Origin: Phil1 sp964487565
GTDB taxonomy: Bacteria > Bacillota > Clostridia > Christensenellales > CAG-138
Length of the DNA: 62,323 bases
NCBI GenBank assembly: GCA_964487565.1
Contig: CAZARN010000011.1
Location: forward strand, 1-62,323
Direction: 5' to 3'
Below the pieces are notes generated by a model that saw only the letters and a list, made by a program, of their open reading frames with translations, was not told where the DNA came from and did no database searches. A program made the position numbers and the translations under genes. Positions 24,310-33,181 of this stretch are shown in pieces. The number at the start of each line of letters is the position of its first letter. Positions within the stretch are counted from its first letter, which is position 1.

Positions 24310-24347
24310 GCCCGTCCGCCCGCCGAGTGGCGGGCGGACGGGCTTTA
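24310..24347 (+). promoter_or_regulatory. Strong stem-loop between binding-protein and permease genes
   Basis: Perfect 15-bp inverted repeat: GCCCGTCCGCCCGCC (24310-24324), loop GAGT, then its complement (24329-24343), followed by TTTATT. It is a likely partial terminator or message stabiliser that would keep binding protein above permease levels, the same arrangement as in the first opp operon. Confidence 0.75.
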
Positions 24348-24380
24348 TTCAAGCAATAATGCGTTTAGGGAGGAATGACC

Positions 24381-25322
24381 TTGGCAAAATACATTCTCAA
24401 ACGAACGCTCAATTCGATCCTTACGGTCATAATCGTATTTGTGACGGTATTCATGCTGCTTCGTCTCATGCCGCTGAGCGGGTATTTCCCGCAGGAGATG
24501 CTCAAGGAGGCGGATGAAGCGACGCGCATGTCATATCTGCGCAATCAGGGTCTGCTCGACCATCCGCTCGTGCAGCTTTGGCGTTTCGTAAAAAATCTGT
24601 TCGCAGGCGATCTGGGCCGAAGCCTCACGGTTTATCCCAAGGTGCCGATAATCACTCTTCTTGAGGAAAAGATACCCGTCACGGCCGCTTTCGGCTTTGT
24701 GAGCATGCTGCTGGGCATCGTGTTCGGCCTTGCGCTGGGCCTTTTGATGGTCCGTTTCAAGGATCGCTGGGGCGATATGCTGGGCACGGGCTACATACTC
24801 ATCGTTCGCGCGATCCCTTCGCTGATATATCTGTTTTTCATCCAGGTATGGGTCTCCAAGTGGTTCAATCTTCCGCTTGTGTTCTATAAGGACAGACCGG
24901 ATTCCTGGATATTGCCCGCCATATGCCTGTCGCTTGGCAGCATCGCCTGGTACGCGCTGTGGCTGAGGCGCTTCATGGTGGATGAGGAGAACAAGGATTA
25001 TGTCAAGTTCGCGCTCGTCAAGGGCCTGCCCAAGAAGGTAGTGCTCAAACGCCATATTTTCAAAAACGCGATAATCCCGCTGGTGATATATCTCCCCAGC
25101 GATCTGCTGTTCATCATTTCAGGCTCCCTCGTGATCGAAACGCTCTTCGCGATCCCCGGCACGGGCGGCCTTTTGACGACAGCCATAAAAAGTCAGGACA
25201 ACAACCTTGTGCAGGTTATCGTGCTCATGTACGCGGTGCTTTCGGTGATAGGCGTTTTCCTGGGCGATCTGCTGATCGCGTTCGTCGATCCGCGTATCAA
25301 GCTTACCGATGATGAGGAGTGA
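24381..25322 (+). CDS. Peptide ABC transporter permease, OppB/DppB type
   Basis: 313-residue permease. The first residues AKYILKRTLNSILTVIIVFV form the opening membrane segment; the EAA loop appears as FALVKGLPKKVVLKRHIFKN and the protein ends IAFVDPRIKLTDDEE. I place the start at the TTG at 24381: GGGAGG (24368-24373) is 7 bases from it, whereas the in-frame ATG at 24375 is only 1 base away. The resulting MAKYILKR is the standard OppB beginning. The next gene starts 4 bases after its stop. Confidence 0.94.
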   Translation: MAKYILKRTLNSILTVIIVFVTVFMLLRLMPLSGYFPQEMLKEADEATRMSYLRNQGLLDHPLVQLWRFVKNLFAGDLGRSLTVYPKVPIITLLEEKIPVTAAFGFVSMLLGIVFGLALGLLMVRFKDRWGDMLGTGYILIVRAIPSLIYLFFIQVWVSKWFNLPLVFYKDRPDSWILPAICLSLGSIAWYALWLRRFMVDEENKDYVKFALVKGLPKKVVLKRHIFKNAIIPLVIYLPSDLLFIISGSLVIETLFAIPGTGGLLTTAIKSQDNNLVQVIVLMYAVLSVIGVFLGDLLIAFVDPRIKLTDDEE

Positions 25323-25326
25323 GAGC

Positions 25327-26268
25327 ATGGAAGCAAAAGAAAGACCGAACCGTATACTTGACCCGCTGAAATTCCGCTCCGCTGTGTTCGATTATCAGCT
25401 CAGCGAGGACACGGGTTATTCCAACTATTCATACTGGCGCTCCACCATACGCACTTTTTTCAAAAACAAGGCGGTGCTTGCGCTGGTCGTCCTCATCGGG
25501 GCGATACTCGTGATGAGCTTCGCTTACCCGATTTTCAGCACCGTCGATCCGTATGCCGTGACCCTCAGGCCGCTTGAATGGAACCTGCGGCCGAGCGCGG
25601 AGCATCTGTTCGGCACGGACACCCTTGGCCGCGATATCTGGGCAAGGGCCTGGTACGGCGCGCGCAACTCCTTCCTGCTTGGCTTCTGCATCGCCTGTTC
25701 GGACGTCGGCATAGGCATGATCGTGGGCGCGCTCTGGGGCTATAACAAGAAAATGGACCCCGTGATGATAGAGATATACAACGTCATGACCAACATCCCC
25801 TCCACCGTATATCTCGTGCTGCTGGCCTATATCATGAACACGAGCTTTCTCACGCTGTTCATTTCGATGGCCTCGCGAGGGTGGGTGGTCGAAGCGCGCT
25901 TCTTCCGCAACCGCATCCTCTCCATAAGGGACAGCGAGTATAACGTCGCGTCGCGCTGCCTCGGCACGCCAATGCGGCGCATCGCCACAAAGAACATCAT
26001 CCCGCACATCATCAGCCTCATCATCATGGAGGCCGCGCTGTGCATACCGTACTCCATCGGCTCCGAGGTGTTTCTGGGTTTCGTCGGCGTCGGCATGCCT
26101 GTTGACGCGATAACCCTCGGCAACATCGTCAATCAGGGCCGCGCCTCGTTCACGCTGCATCCTTACCAGATGCTGCTGCCCACGGCGATACTTTGCATAA
26201 TCACGATCGCATTCTACGTCATCGGCAACAAGTTCGCCGATGCGTCGGATCCGCGAAATCACGTTTGA
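25327..26268 (+). CDS. Peptide ABC transporter permease, OppC/DppC type
   Basis: 313-residue permease partner. About 55 polar residues precede the first membrane segment (ALVVLIGAILVMSFAYPIFS). The OppC-type block EHLFGTDTLGRDIWARAWYG follows, then the EAA loop (ASRCLGTPMRRIATKNIIPH). It ends KFADASDPRNHV. Start at 25327 preferred over the in-frame ATG at 25309, which lies inside the preceding gene; GGAG at 25315-25318 is the likely ribosome site. It overlaps nothing and leads into the ATPase gene after 13 bases. Confidence 0.94.
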   Translation: MEAKERPNRILDPLKFRSAVFDYQLSEDTGYSNYSYWRSTIRTFFKNKAVLALVVLIGAILVMSFAYPIFSTVDPYAVTLRPLEWNLRPSAEHLFGTDTLGRDIWARAWYGARNSFLLGFCIACSDVGIGMIVGALWGYNKKMDPVMIEIYNVMTNIPSTVYLVLLAYIMNTSFLTLFISMASRGWVVEARFFRNRILSIRDSEYNVASRCLGTPMRRIATKNIIPHIISLIIMEAALCIPYSIGSEVFLGFVGVGMPVDAITLGNIVNQGRASFTLHPYQMLLPTAILCIITIAFYVIGNKFADASDPRNHV

Positions 26269-26281
26269 AGGAGGGAAGGCA

Positions 26282-28282
26282 ATGCAGGGACACGAAAATC
26301 CGCTCATCCTTTCCGCAAAGGACGTTGAGATCAAATTCAATCTGCGCGGCAAGACGCTGACAGCCGTGCGCAAAGCGTCGCTCGATCTTTACGAGGGGGA
26401 GACGCTCGCCATCGTCGGCGAATCCGGCTGCGGCAAATCCGTTTTCACGAAGTCTTTCATAGGCATGCTGGACAAGAACGGCTTCATCAACAGCGGAAGC
26501 ATCACATACCGCGGCGACGATCTGACCAAGTACAAGACCGAGGCGGAATGGCTGCGCGTGCGCGGCAAGAAGATCGCCATGGTGTTTCAGGACCCCATGA
26601 CGAGCCTCAACCCCGTGCGCACGATCGGCGAACAGATAACCGAGGTCATAACATGGCATTTCGGCACGGAGCATGAGGAGGCCAAGAAGGAAGCGATCGA
26701 CATCCTCAAGCGCGTTGGCATAGCGGACGCTGAATTCCGCTACAAACAGTATCCGCACGAGTTTTCCGGCGGTATGAGGCAAAGGGTCGTCATTGCGACG
26801 GCGATCGCCTGCCGGCCCGAGATACTCATATGCGACGAGCCCACCACGGCGCTCGACGTGACGGTGCAGGCGCAGATACTGCATCTGATAAAGGAGCTTC
26901 AGCAGGAGCTGAAGATGACGGTCGTATACATCACGCACGACCTTGGCGTTGTGGCAAACGTCGCGGACTGGGTCAGCGTCATGTACGCGGGCCAGATCAT
27001 CGAATACGGCACGGTCCATGACATTTTCAAGAACCCCGTCCATCCGTATACGAAAGCGCTGCTGCAATCGCTGCCTCAGCTCGGCGTCAAGGGTCAGGAT
27101 CTGTACTCCATCAAGGGGACCCCGCCGAACCTTTTCAAAGAGATAAAGGGCGACGCCTTTGCGCCGCGCAATCCCGAGGCCATGGAGATCGATTTTGAGG
27201 AGGAACCGCCCGTCGCATGGGTATCCGACACGCATTACGCCAAAACCTGGCTGCTGCATCCCTATGCCGCGGACTATCTCAAACAGATAAAGGAAAAGGA
27301 CGAAGCCGTGAAGAGCGCTCCGCCCGCGCCTGCCGCACCGTTTGAATACAACGACGCCGAGAAGCTGCTTCAGGTGAAAAACCTCACCGTCAGGTTCAAG
27401 CTCGGCGGGCACGAATTCCGCGCTGTGGACGACGTGAGCTTCGATATATTCAAGGGTGAAACGCTTTCCCTCGTGGGCGAGTCCGGCTCCGGCAAAACCA
27501 CCATCGGGCGCGCGATAATGCGCATTTACAACAAGGTGGACGGCGATATATACTTTAAGGGTGAATCCATGAAGGGCAGGCTCACCAAACACAAGACGCG
27601 CGAGCTGCACATGGAGATGCAGATGATATTTCAGGACCCCATGGCGAGCCTCAACGAGCGCGCGAAGGTGGACTATATCGTCTCCGAGGGCCTTTACAAC
27701 TATCATCTGTTCGACAACGAGCAGGACCGCCTCAAAAAGGTTGAGGACATTATGCACGAGGTGGGGCTTTCCAAGGACTTCTCCTCGCGCTTCCCGCATG
27801 AGTTCTCCGGCGGTCAGCGTCAGAGGATAGGCATCGCGCGAAGCCTTGTTATGAATCCCGATTTCATCGTTGCGGACGAGCCGATATCCGCGCTTGACGT
27901 TTCCATCCGCGCGCAGGTAATCAACCTGCTCAACAAATTGAAACGCGAGCGCGAGCTGACCTATCTCTTCATCGCCCATGATCTGTCGGTCGTGCGCTTC
28001 ATATCGGATCGCATCGCCGTCATCAACAAGGGACGTATCGTGGAGCTTGCGGAATGCGAGGAGCTGTTCGCGCGTCCGCTGCACCCGTATACGAAGGCGC
28101 TGCTCTCCGCCGTGCCGTATCCCGACCCCGATCTTGAGCGCGGCAAGAAGCTGCTCATTTACGACAGCTCCATGCACAACTATACCGAGGATAAGCCCTT
28201 CTGGAGCGAGATCGCCCCGGGCCACTTCATCCTCGCCAACGACTACGAGCTTGATATTTATAAAAAGGAGATCGAACGTTAA
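26282..28282 (+). CDS. Fused double ATPase of peptide ABC transporter (OppD-OppF fusion)
   Basis: 666 residues carrying two complete ABC ATPase domains, where most Opp/Dpp systems have two separate proteins. Domain 1 (about 10-270): Walker A GESGCGKS, Q-loop MVFQDPMTSLNPVRT, signature FSGGMRQRVVIA, Walker B ILICDEPTTALD, then the oligopeptide-type C-terminal tail. A linker of about 40 residues rich in Lys, Ala and Pro follows. Domain 2 (about 365-640): GESGSGKTT, MIFQDPMASLNERA, FSGGQRQRIGIARS, FIVADEPISALD, H-loop AHDLSV. Both sites look catalytic. Start at 26282 is preceded by GGAGGG. Such fusions are known in other bacteria. Confidence 0.95.
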   Translation: MQGHENPLILSAKDVEIKFNLRGKTLTAVRKASLDLYEGETLAIVGESGCGKSVFTKSFIGMLDKNGFINSGSITYRGDDLTKYKTEAEWLRVRGKKIAMVFQDPMTSLNPVRTIGEQITEVITWHFGTEHEEAKKEAIDILKRVGIADAEFRYKQYPHEFSGGMRQRVVIATAIACRPEILICDEPTTALDVTVQAQILHLIKELQQELKMTVVYITHDLGVVANVADWVSVMYAGQIIEYGTVHDIFKNPVHPYTKALLQSLPQLGVKGQDLYSIKGTPPNLFKEIKGDAFAPRNPEAMEIDFEEEPPVAWVSDTHYAKTWLLHPYAADYLKQIKEKDEAVKSAPPAPAAPFEYNDAEKLLQVKNLTVRFKLGGHEFRAVDDVSFDIFKGETLSLVGESGSGKTTIGRAIMRIYNKVDGDIYFKGESMKGRLTKHKTRELHMEMQMIFQDPMASLNERAKVDYIVSEGLYNYHLFDNEQDRLKKVEDIMHEVGLSKDFSSRFPHEFSGGQRQRIGIARSLVMNPDFIVADEPISALDVSIRAQVINLLNKLKRERELTYLFIAHDLSVVRFISDRIAVINKGRIVELAECEELFARPLHPYTKALLSAVPYPDPDLERGKKLLIYDSSMHNYTEDKPFWSEIAPGHFILANDYELDIYKKEIER

Positions 28283-28287
28283 AAGCA

Positions 28288-28734
28288 TTGACTCCTTCTG
28301 AAAAGAAAAGCTATATCCGTCTGATCTATTCGAGGGCGTTCCGTTATCTCGGCGTTTGTCTTGCGCTTTCCGCCATTGTCGGCGGGCTGTATCAGGACAT
28401 GCTGTATACGGTGTACGCCCTTTGCGCTTTTGGTATGGTCATGATATGCTGGGGATGGTTCACATACCTTAGATCCACCGGTATGCGCATCTTCGGCAGG
28501 AACCCTGACGGCAAAGCGCGCAAAACGCCTTATATCCTCCGACGTTTCAAGGATAAAAAGCCTGCGCGCCCTTCGTTCCGCATGACGAGCGCGGATTTTG
28601 ACGACGATCTGACCTCGGCCACCGCCGTCAACGAGGAACCGTTTACCAAATTGCAGACAACCCGCGCAAGGATCATTGCAAGGGTGGCCTGCGGGGCGCT
28701 GCTCGTTGTCATTTCCCTGATTATCAACATATGA
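28288..28734 (+). CDS. Small membrane protein of unknown function
   Basis: 148 residues from the TTG at 28288, 5 bases after the ATPase stop. Two hydrophobic segments near the N-terminus (FRYLGVCLALSAIVGGLYQD and YTVYALCAFGMVMICWGWFT, about residues 18-60), a basic cytoplasmic-looking middle (GRNPDGKARKTPYILRRFKDK), and a C-terminal membrane segment (ACGALLVVISLIINI). I do not recognise a family. Its position inside the operon suggests a role with the transporter or the hydrolases, without direct evidence. The start is uncertain because GGAG lies 17 bases upstream. Confidence 0.7.
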   Translation: MTPSEKKSYIRLIYSRAFRYLGVCLALSAIVGGLYQDMLYTVYALCAFGMVMICWGWFTYLRSTGMRIFGRNPDGKARKTPYILRRFKDKKPARPSFRMTSADFDDDLTSATAVNEEPFTKLQTTRARIIARVACGALLVVISLIINI

Positions 28735-28744
28735 GGTACAAAAA

Positions 28745-29881
28745 ATGAGGATCGAAAACGGCATTCTTGTCACCATTGAAAACGGGCGCTTCGAGCGCGG
28801 CTTCCTTGATTTTGAAAACGGAAAGATCACCGCCTTCGGCGACATGGCTTCAGCCCCCGGCTACGCTGGCGAAAGATATGACGCGGCAGGCGGCTTCATA
28901 ATGCCCGGCATCATCGACGCGCACACCCATATCGGCATTTCCGAAGAGGGCCTTCGCTGGGAGGGTGAGGACTGCAACGAGTCCACCGATCCCGTGACGC
29001 CCGAAATGCGCGTTACGGACGGAATAAACCCGCTTGACACGGCGATACCCAAGGCCCGTCTTGCCGGCGTCACGGCTGCCGGCGTATCTCCCGGCAGCGC
29101 TAACGTGATCGGCGGACAGATAGCCGCGGTCAAGCTTTACGGCCGCACGACCGACGAAATGGTGATCAAGGCCCCCGCCGCGATCAAGTTCGCAACGGGC
29201 GAGAATCCCAAGCGCTTTTACGGTGAAAACAAAGGCAGAAGCCCCATGACACGCATGGCCACCGCCTCCATAATGCGCACGGCCCTCACAAAAGCCCGGC
29301 GTTACATGAAGAAGCAGTCCGAGGGCGGCGACGAATACGACCCGCAGATGGAAGCGCTCATCCCCCTGCTCACGCGCGAGATACCGGCGCATTTCCATGC
29401 GCACCGCGCGGATGATATAATGACGGCGCTGCGCATTGCGCGCGAATTCGATCTGCGCTGCTGCATAATCCATGCGACAGGCGCTTCCAACATACTTGAA
29501 GAACTTGCGGCCTCCGGCGCGATGCCCGTGGTCGGCCCGTCGATGGGCCCTTCCGGCAAGCCCGAAACCAACGGCGGCTCGTTTGCGACCGCAGGTCAGT
29601 TATATAAGCTCGGCGTCGAGGTCTCGATCACCACGGATCATGACGTGACACCGCTTTGGCTGCTGCCCGCCTTCGCCGCGATGAGCGTGCGCGAGGGTCT
29701 GCCTGAGGACGCGGCATTGCGCGCCATCACGATAAACCCCGCGAAGGCGCTCGGCGTTGACGCGCGTATAGGCTCGATCGCCTTGGGCAAGGACGCCGAC
29801 GTCGCCGTGTTCGACGGCCATCCCTTCAACTATCTTACCCGCACGAAGGCGGTATTCATAAACGGAAAGCAGGTGGGCTGA
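28745..29881 (+). CDS. Metal-dependent amidohydrolase (imidazolonepropionase-like)
   Basis: 378 residues of the amidohydrolase superfamily. The metal-binding HxH is in MPGIIDAHTHIG (about residues 55-66); further ligands appear as PAHFHAHRADD, CIIHATGAS and the late Asp in SITTDHDVTP. The C-terminal composite beta domain ends GKDADVAVFDGHPFNYLTRT with the usual VFINGKQV. This subgroup acts on cyclic amides or N-acyl/peptide substrates; the exact substrate cannot be read off. Start at 28745 follows GAGGTAC. It is directly coupled to the M20 peptidase gene downstream (TGA at 29879-29881 is followed at once by its TTG). Confidence 0.92.
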   Translation: MRIENGILVTIENGRFERGFLDFENGKITAFGDMASAPGYAGERYDAAGGFIMPGIIDAHTHIGISEEGLRWEGEDCNESTDPVTPEMRVTDGINPLDTAIPKARLAGVTAAGVSPGSANVIGGQIAAVKLYGRTTDEMVIKAPAAIKFATGENPKRFYGENKGRSPMTRMATASIMRTALTKARRYMKKQSEGGDEYDPQMEALIPLLTREIPAHFHAHRADDIMTALRIAREFDLRCCIIHATGASNILEELAASGAMPVVGPSMGPSGKPETNGGSFATAGQLYKLGVEVSITTDHDVTPLWLLPAFAAMSVREGLPEDAALRAITINPAKALGVDARIGSIALGKDADVAVFDGHPFNYLTRTKAVFINGKQVG

Positions 29882-31060
29882 TTGAAGCGGGACAACGAGG
29901 CGCTCATTTCATCCGTGCTTGAGGAGATCAAGGCATTTCGCCGCGATCTGCACATGAATCCCGAGCTGTCCGGCGAGGAAACGCAAACGAAGAAGAAGAT
30001 ATGTGCGTTCCTCGAAAAAGAAAACATCAGGTATACCGTTTGTCCGCGAAACGGCGGCATTGTAGCCGTCATAGGACACGGTGAGAACGCCGTGGGCGCG
30101 CGCGCGGACATAGACGCGCTGCCCGTAACCGAGAAAACAGGCCTTGCTTACGCATCGCATACGCAGGGCGTGATGCACGCCTGCGGACACGATGTTCACA
30201 CGGCGATCCAGCTTGGCGCGGCAAAGGTCCTCAAGGCGATGGAAAACGAGCTGCCCGGCACGGTGAAGCTCTTCTTCCAGCCCGCGGAGGAAACCACTGG
30301 CGGCGCAAACGACATGATACTTGACGGCTGCATGGAAAATCCCAGGCCAAAGGCGGTCATGGGGCTCCACGTCGATCCCCGTTCGCCCGTCGGCAGCGTT
30401 TCGCTTTTGCCCGGCAAGATGAACGCCGCCGTCGTCGACCTTAAGCTTCGCGTTCTCGGCACCTCATGCCACGGCGCGCATCCGGAGCAGGGCGTGGATT
30501 CCATCGTCGTCGCAGCGTCGATAATAACCGCGCTGCAAACCGTCGCAAGCCGTTTCACCTCCCCGACCACCCCGTGCGTCGTGACGATAGGCGTGATAAA
30601 CGGCGGCACAAAGAACAATATCGTCGCGGGCGAGGTGTATATGCACGGCACGATACGCGCGCTCGACGACGCGACCGCGACTTTTCTCAAAAAGGAAGTG
30701 CGCCTTATCGCGGAAGGCACGGCTGCGGCTTTCGGCGCGAAATGCGAAGTCACCCTCACGGACGATTATCCCGCGCTCGTCAACGACAAAAACGTCACGA
30801 AGCTTCTCGGCGACATGGCTGAGGGCATCCTCGGCCGCGACAACGTCATATACCTTGACGAGCCGAGCCTCGGCGCCGACGATTTCGCGTATTTTTCCCG
30901 CATGGCCCCAAGCTGTTATTTCAACATAGGCACGGCCGCGCCCGGCGCGGCGAGGCAGGCGCTGCACGCCGATGATTTTGCGCCCGACGAGGGTTGCATG
31001 GAGGTCGGCGTCAAAATGCTTGTGAACGGCCTGCTGATGCTTCTGGAGGCAAAATTATGA
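29882..31060 (+). CDS. M20-family amidohydrolase/peptidase (hippurate hydrolase-like)
   Basis: 392-residue zinc hydrolase removing N-acyl groups from amino acids or splitting dipeptide-like amides. Motifs: ARADIDALPVTEKTGLAY, HACGHDVHTAIQLGAA (metal Cys/His), the catalytic Glu pair in FQPAEETTGGANDMI, the lid domain from about residue 185, and GADDFAYFSRMAPSCYFNIG near the end. The Cys in MHACGHD is typical of the aminoacylase/HipO group. The start is TTG at 29882, abutting the previous stop, giving MKRDNEALISSVLEEIKAFR. It overlaps alr by ATGA. Confidence 0.95.
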   Translation: MKRDNEALISSVLEEIKAFRRDLHMNPELSGEETQTKKKICAFLEKENIRYTVCPRNGGIVAVIGHGENAVGARADIDALPVTEKTGLAYASHTQGVMHACGHDVHTAIQLGAAKVLKAMENELPGTVKLFFQPAEETTGGANDMILDGCMENPRPKAVMGLHVDPRSPVGSVSLLPGKMNAAVVDLKLRVLGTSCHGAHPEQGVDSIVVAASIITALQTVASRFTSPTTPCVVTIGVINGGTKNNIVAGEVYMHGTIRALDDATATFLKKEVRLIAEGTAAAFGAKCEVTLTDDYPALVNDKNVTKLLGDMAEGILGRDNVIYLDEPSLGADDFAYFSRMAPSCYFNIGTAAPGAARQALHADDFAPDEGCMEVGVKMLVNGLLMLLEAKL

Positions 31061-32175
31061 GGATCGTGACGGATACGGTCATCCGCGTCGACCTTGACAG
31101 GCTCGGGCGCAATATGGATGCGATACGCGCAATGTGCGGCCCCGGTGTCGCGGTGATGCCCGTGATAAAGGCCAACGGTTACGGCCACGGCGCCGTCGGC
31201 ATAGCGCCAACGCTCATTGCCCACGGCGCAAGGTATCTTGCCGTGGCAAGGCTTGAGGAGGCGATGGAGCTTCGTGAAGCCTATCCGGAATATCCGCTTT
31301 TCATACTTGGCTATACGCCCGACAGGCTGCTTGAAACGGTTGTGGAAAACAACATCACGCAGACCATATGGAGCCTCGCCCAGGCAAAGCTGCTCTCTGC
31401 CATCGCAAAGCGGCTGGGCAAAACCGCGCGCGTCCATCTGAAGGTGGATTCGGGCTTCCACAGACTCGGCACGGAGGATGTTGACGAGCTGTACGCCGTC
31501 TGCAACACCGAAAACATAGATGCGGAGGGGATATTCTCCCATCTTGCGCTCGCTTCGCGCGCCGAGGACGAACGCCAGCTCGCGCGGTTCATGAAGGTCG
31601 TGAACGCGCTTGAGGCGCGCGGGGTCGTTTTCCGATATAAGCATATCGCGGACAGCATCAGCGGCGTTGATTATCCGGATTTCCGTCTTGACATGATACG
31701 CCCCGGCGCGCTCGTTTTCGGCATGAAGAGCTTTGTGAGCGACAATATCCGCGTGGAGCAGGTCATATCCTTTGAAAGCAGGATATCGGCGATACATGTG
31801 ATCGAAAAGGGCGAAGGCGTAGGTTACGACTACCTTTGGCGCGCGCCCGAAAAGACCCGCGTCGCGACGATCCCCTTCGGCTATGCGGACGGCTATCCCC
31901 GCAATATGCGCGACAAGGGTTATGTCACGATACGCGGGGTGAAGTGTCCCATAATAGGCGTGATCTGCATGGATCAGTGCATGGTTGATCTGAGCGCCGT
32001 ACCTGAGGCCGCAGAAGGCGACCTCGCCGTGATATACGGCGACGGCAGTATGAACACAATGACGATCCAGGAAGCGTCGACCCTCGGCGGCACCAACAAA
32101 AACGAGATCATCTCCCGTCTGACCGGTCGTCCCGCAAGGATCTATGTTTCAAACGGCAATGAGTTCGTGCTTTGA
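31057..32175 (+). CDS. alr: Alanine racemase
   Basis: PLP enzyme interconverting L- and D-alanine for peptidoglycan. 372 residues from the ATG at 31057, which overlaps the preceding stop by 4 bases; a longer frame begins inside the upstream gene. The PLP lysine is in PVIKANGYGHGA (about residue 34); VHLKVDSGFHRLG and the catalytic Tyr region GEGVGYDYLWRAPEKTRVA follow, then IGVICMDQCMVDLS. As last gene of a peptide-import and amidohydrolase operon it may handle alanine released from imported wall peptides, besides its usual wall role. Confidence 0.97.
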   Translation: MRIVTDTVIRVDLDRLGRNMDAIRAMCGPGVAVMPVIKANGYGHGAVGIAPTLIAHGARYLAVARLEEAMELREAYPEYPLFILGYTPDRLLETVVENNITQTIWSLAQAKLLSAIAKRLGKTARVHLKVDSGFHRLGTEDVDELYAVCNTENIDAEGIFSHLALASRAEDERQLARFMKVVNALEARGVVFRYKHIADSISGVDYPDFRLDMIRPGALVFGMKSFVSDNIRVEQVISFESRISAIHVIEKGEGVGYDYLWRAPEKTRVATIPFGYADGYPRNMRDKGYVTIRGVKCPIIGVICMDQCMVDLSAVPEAAEGDLAVIYGDGSMNTMTIQEASTLGGTNKNEIISRLTGRPARIYVSNGNEFVL

Positions 32176-32241
32176 CGGTTCCGCCTGACCGATCCCGGAA
32201 AACAGCGCGCACGCTGCGCGCCTTCATCCACAAAACAGTTC

Positions 32242-32276
32242 GCGGCGCAGCCACAAGGCTGCGCCGCTTCATTTTT
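32242..32276 (+). terminator. Terminator after alr
   Basis: GCGGCGCAGCC (32242-32252), loop ACAA, GGCTGCGCCGC (32257-32267), then TTCATTTTT. Ends the operon starting at 22320. It also lies 14 bases beyond the stop of the converging ACT gene. Confidence 0.88.
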
Positions 32277-32289
32277 CAGCTCAATGCGT

Positions 32290-32658
32290 TCAGTATTCCA
32301 CCTCATACCCGCTCTCGCCCAGCACCCGCACGGCCTTTTCAAAATTTTCCGCCTTTGTGAGCACATAGTCGGTATTGTATGTCGATATCGCGAATATCCC
32401 GATCTGATTTTCCGCAAGCAGCCCGGCAATGCGCGACAATATGCCGATGAGCGAGAAATCAAGCTCGCCCACGATGCGAAACGCCCTCCAGCCGTCATCC
32501 CGTTCAACGGTATCGGCCGGCACGCGCGACGTTTCGCAAACAAGCGAATTCTCCTCGTCCGTGTGTCCCGTGAAGCACAAGCCGGCGTCAAGCCTGACCG
32601 TCGCGTAATCCGTCACCTTGCAAACCGAAAGCTGCTCCTTGATTATCTTTATGCGCAT
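32290..32658 (-). CDS. ACT-domain protein
   Basis: 122 residues. The C-terminal half matches the ACT_7 type regulatory domain: FRIVGELDFSLIGILSRIAG and GIFAISTYNTDYVLTKAENF (about residues 60-107), the part that binds amino acids in many sensors. The N-terminal half is a related beta-rich unit (KEQLSVCKVTDYATVRLDAG). No enzymatic domain is attached, so it probably senses an amino acid or modulates another protein. It is downstream of spoVAC in the same direction, separated by 58 bases; alr is convergent. Confidence 0.85.
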   Translation of the reverse strand: MRIKIIKEQLSVCKVTDYATVRLDAGLCFTGHTDEENSLVCETSRVPADTVERDDGWRAFRIVGELDFSLIGILSRIAGLLAENQIGIFAISTYNTDYVLTKAENFEKAVRVLGESGYEVEY

Positions 32659-32716
32659 CGCTGACCTCCGTTCTTTTCTAAAAGCATAACACGCAGGATC
32701 TCCGTGTGCAAGCGCT

Positions 32717-33181
32717 TCAACCGCCGCCGAAAACGAGCGAAAGCAATCCTACGATGATACTTGTGGATATGCCGTACACAAGCACAGGCCCTGCGATGGC
32801 GAAAAGCTTCGCGCCAAGGCCGAGCACCAGCCCCTCGGATCTGAATTCCATCGCCGGGGATACGATCGAGTTTGCAAAACCCGTTATCGGCACCACGGAG
32901 CCCGCGCCGGCCCATGACCCTATCCTGTCATACAGGCCGACGCCCGTGAGCGTTGCGCCGATGAACACCAGCACGATCGCCGTGAATGCCGCTGTGCCTT
33001 CCTCGTCAAGACCCATGGAAAGCGTTGCCCAATCCCTGAGCAGCTGCCCTATGCAGCAGATCAGCCCCCCGACGACAAACGCGCGCACGCATTGTGAAAA
33101 CACGCGGCTTTTCGGCGTGCGCTCGTTGACCAGCGCCTGATACTCTATCTCTTTTTGCGTTGGTTTTCTTTTGTCAGCCAT
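32717..33181 (-). CDS. spoVAC: Stage V sporulation protein AC
   Basis: 154-residue mechanosensitive-channel-like component of the SpoVA dipicolinate complex. Family features: N-terminal polar stretch RKPTQKEIEYQALVNERTPK, then CVRAFVVGGLICCIGQLLRD, GAGSVVPITGFANSIVSPAM and the C-terminal hydrophobic segment ending LLSLVFGGG. About four membrane segments. Start at 33181 has AAGGAGG 6 bases upstream. In model spore formers it lies directly before spoVAD; here it is about 13 kb away from it. Confidence 0.95.
   Translation of the reverse strand: MADKRKPTQKEIEYQALVNERTPKSRVFSQCVRAFVVGGLICCIGQLLRDWATLSMGLDEEGTAAFTAIVLVFIGATLTGVGLYDRIGSWAGAGSVVPITGFANSIVSPAMEFRSEGLVLGLGAKLFAIAGPVLVYGISTSIIVGLLSLVFGGG

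Noticed and set aside
26219..28288. Open frame of 689 codons on the minus strand opposite the fused ATPase gene
   Set aside because: It mirrors the codon pattern of a real, fully recognisable double ABC ATPase; no family features, no ribosome site. Antisense shadow.
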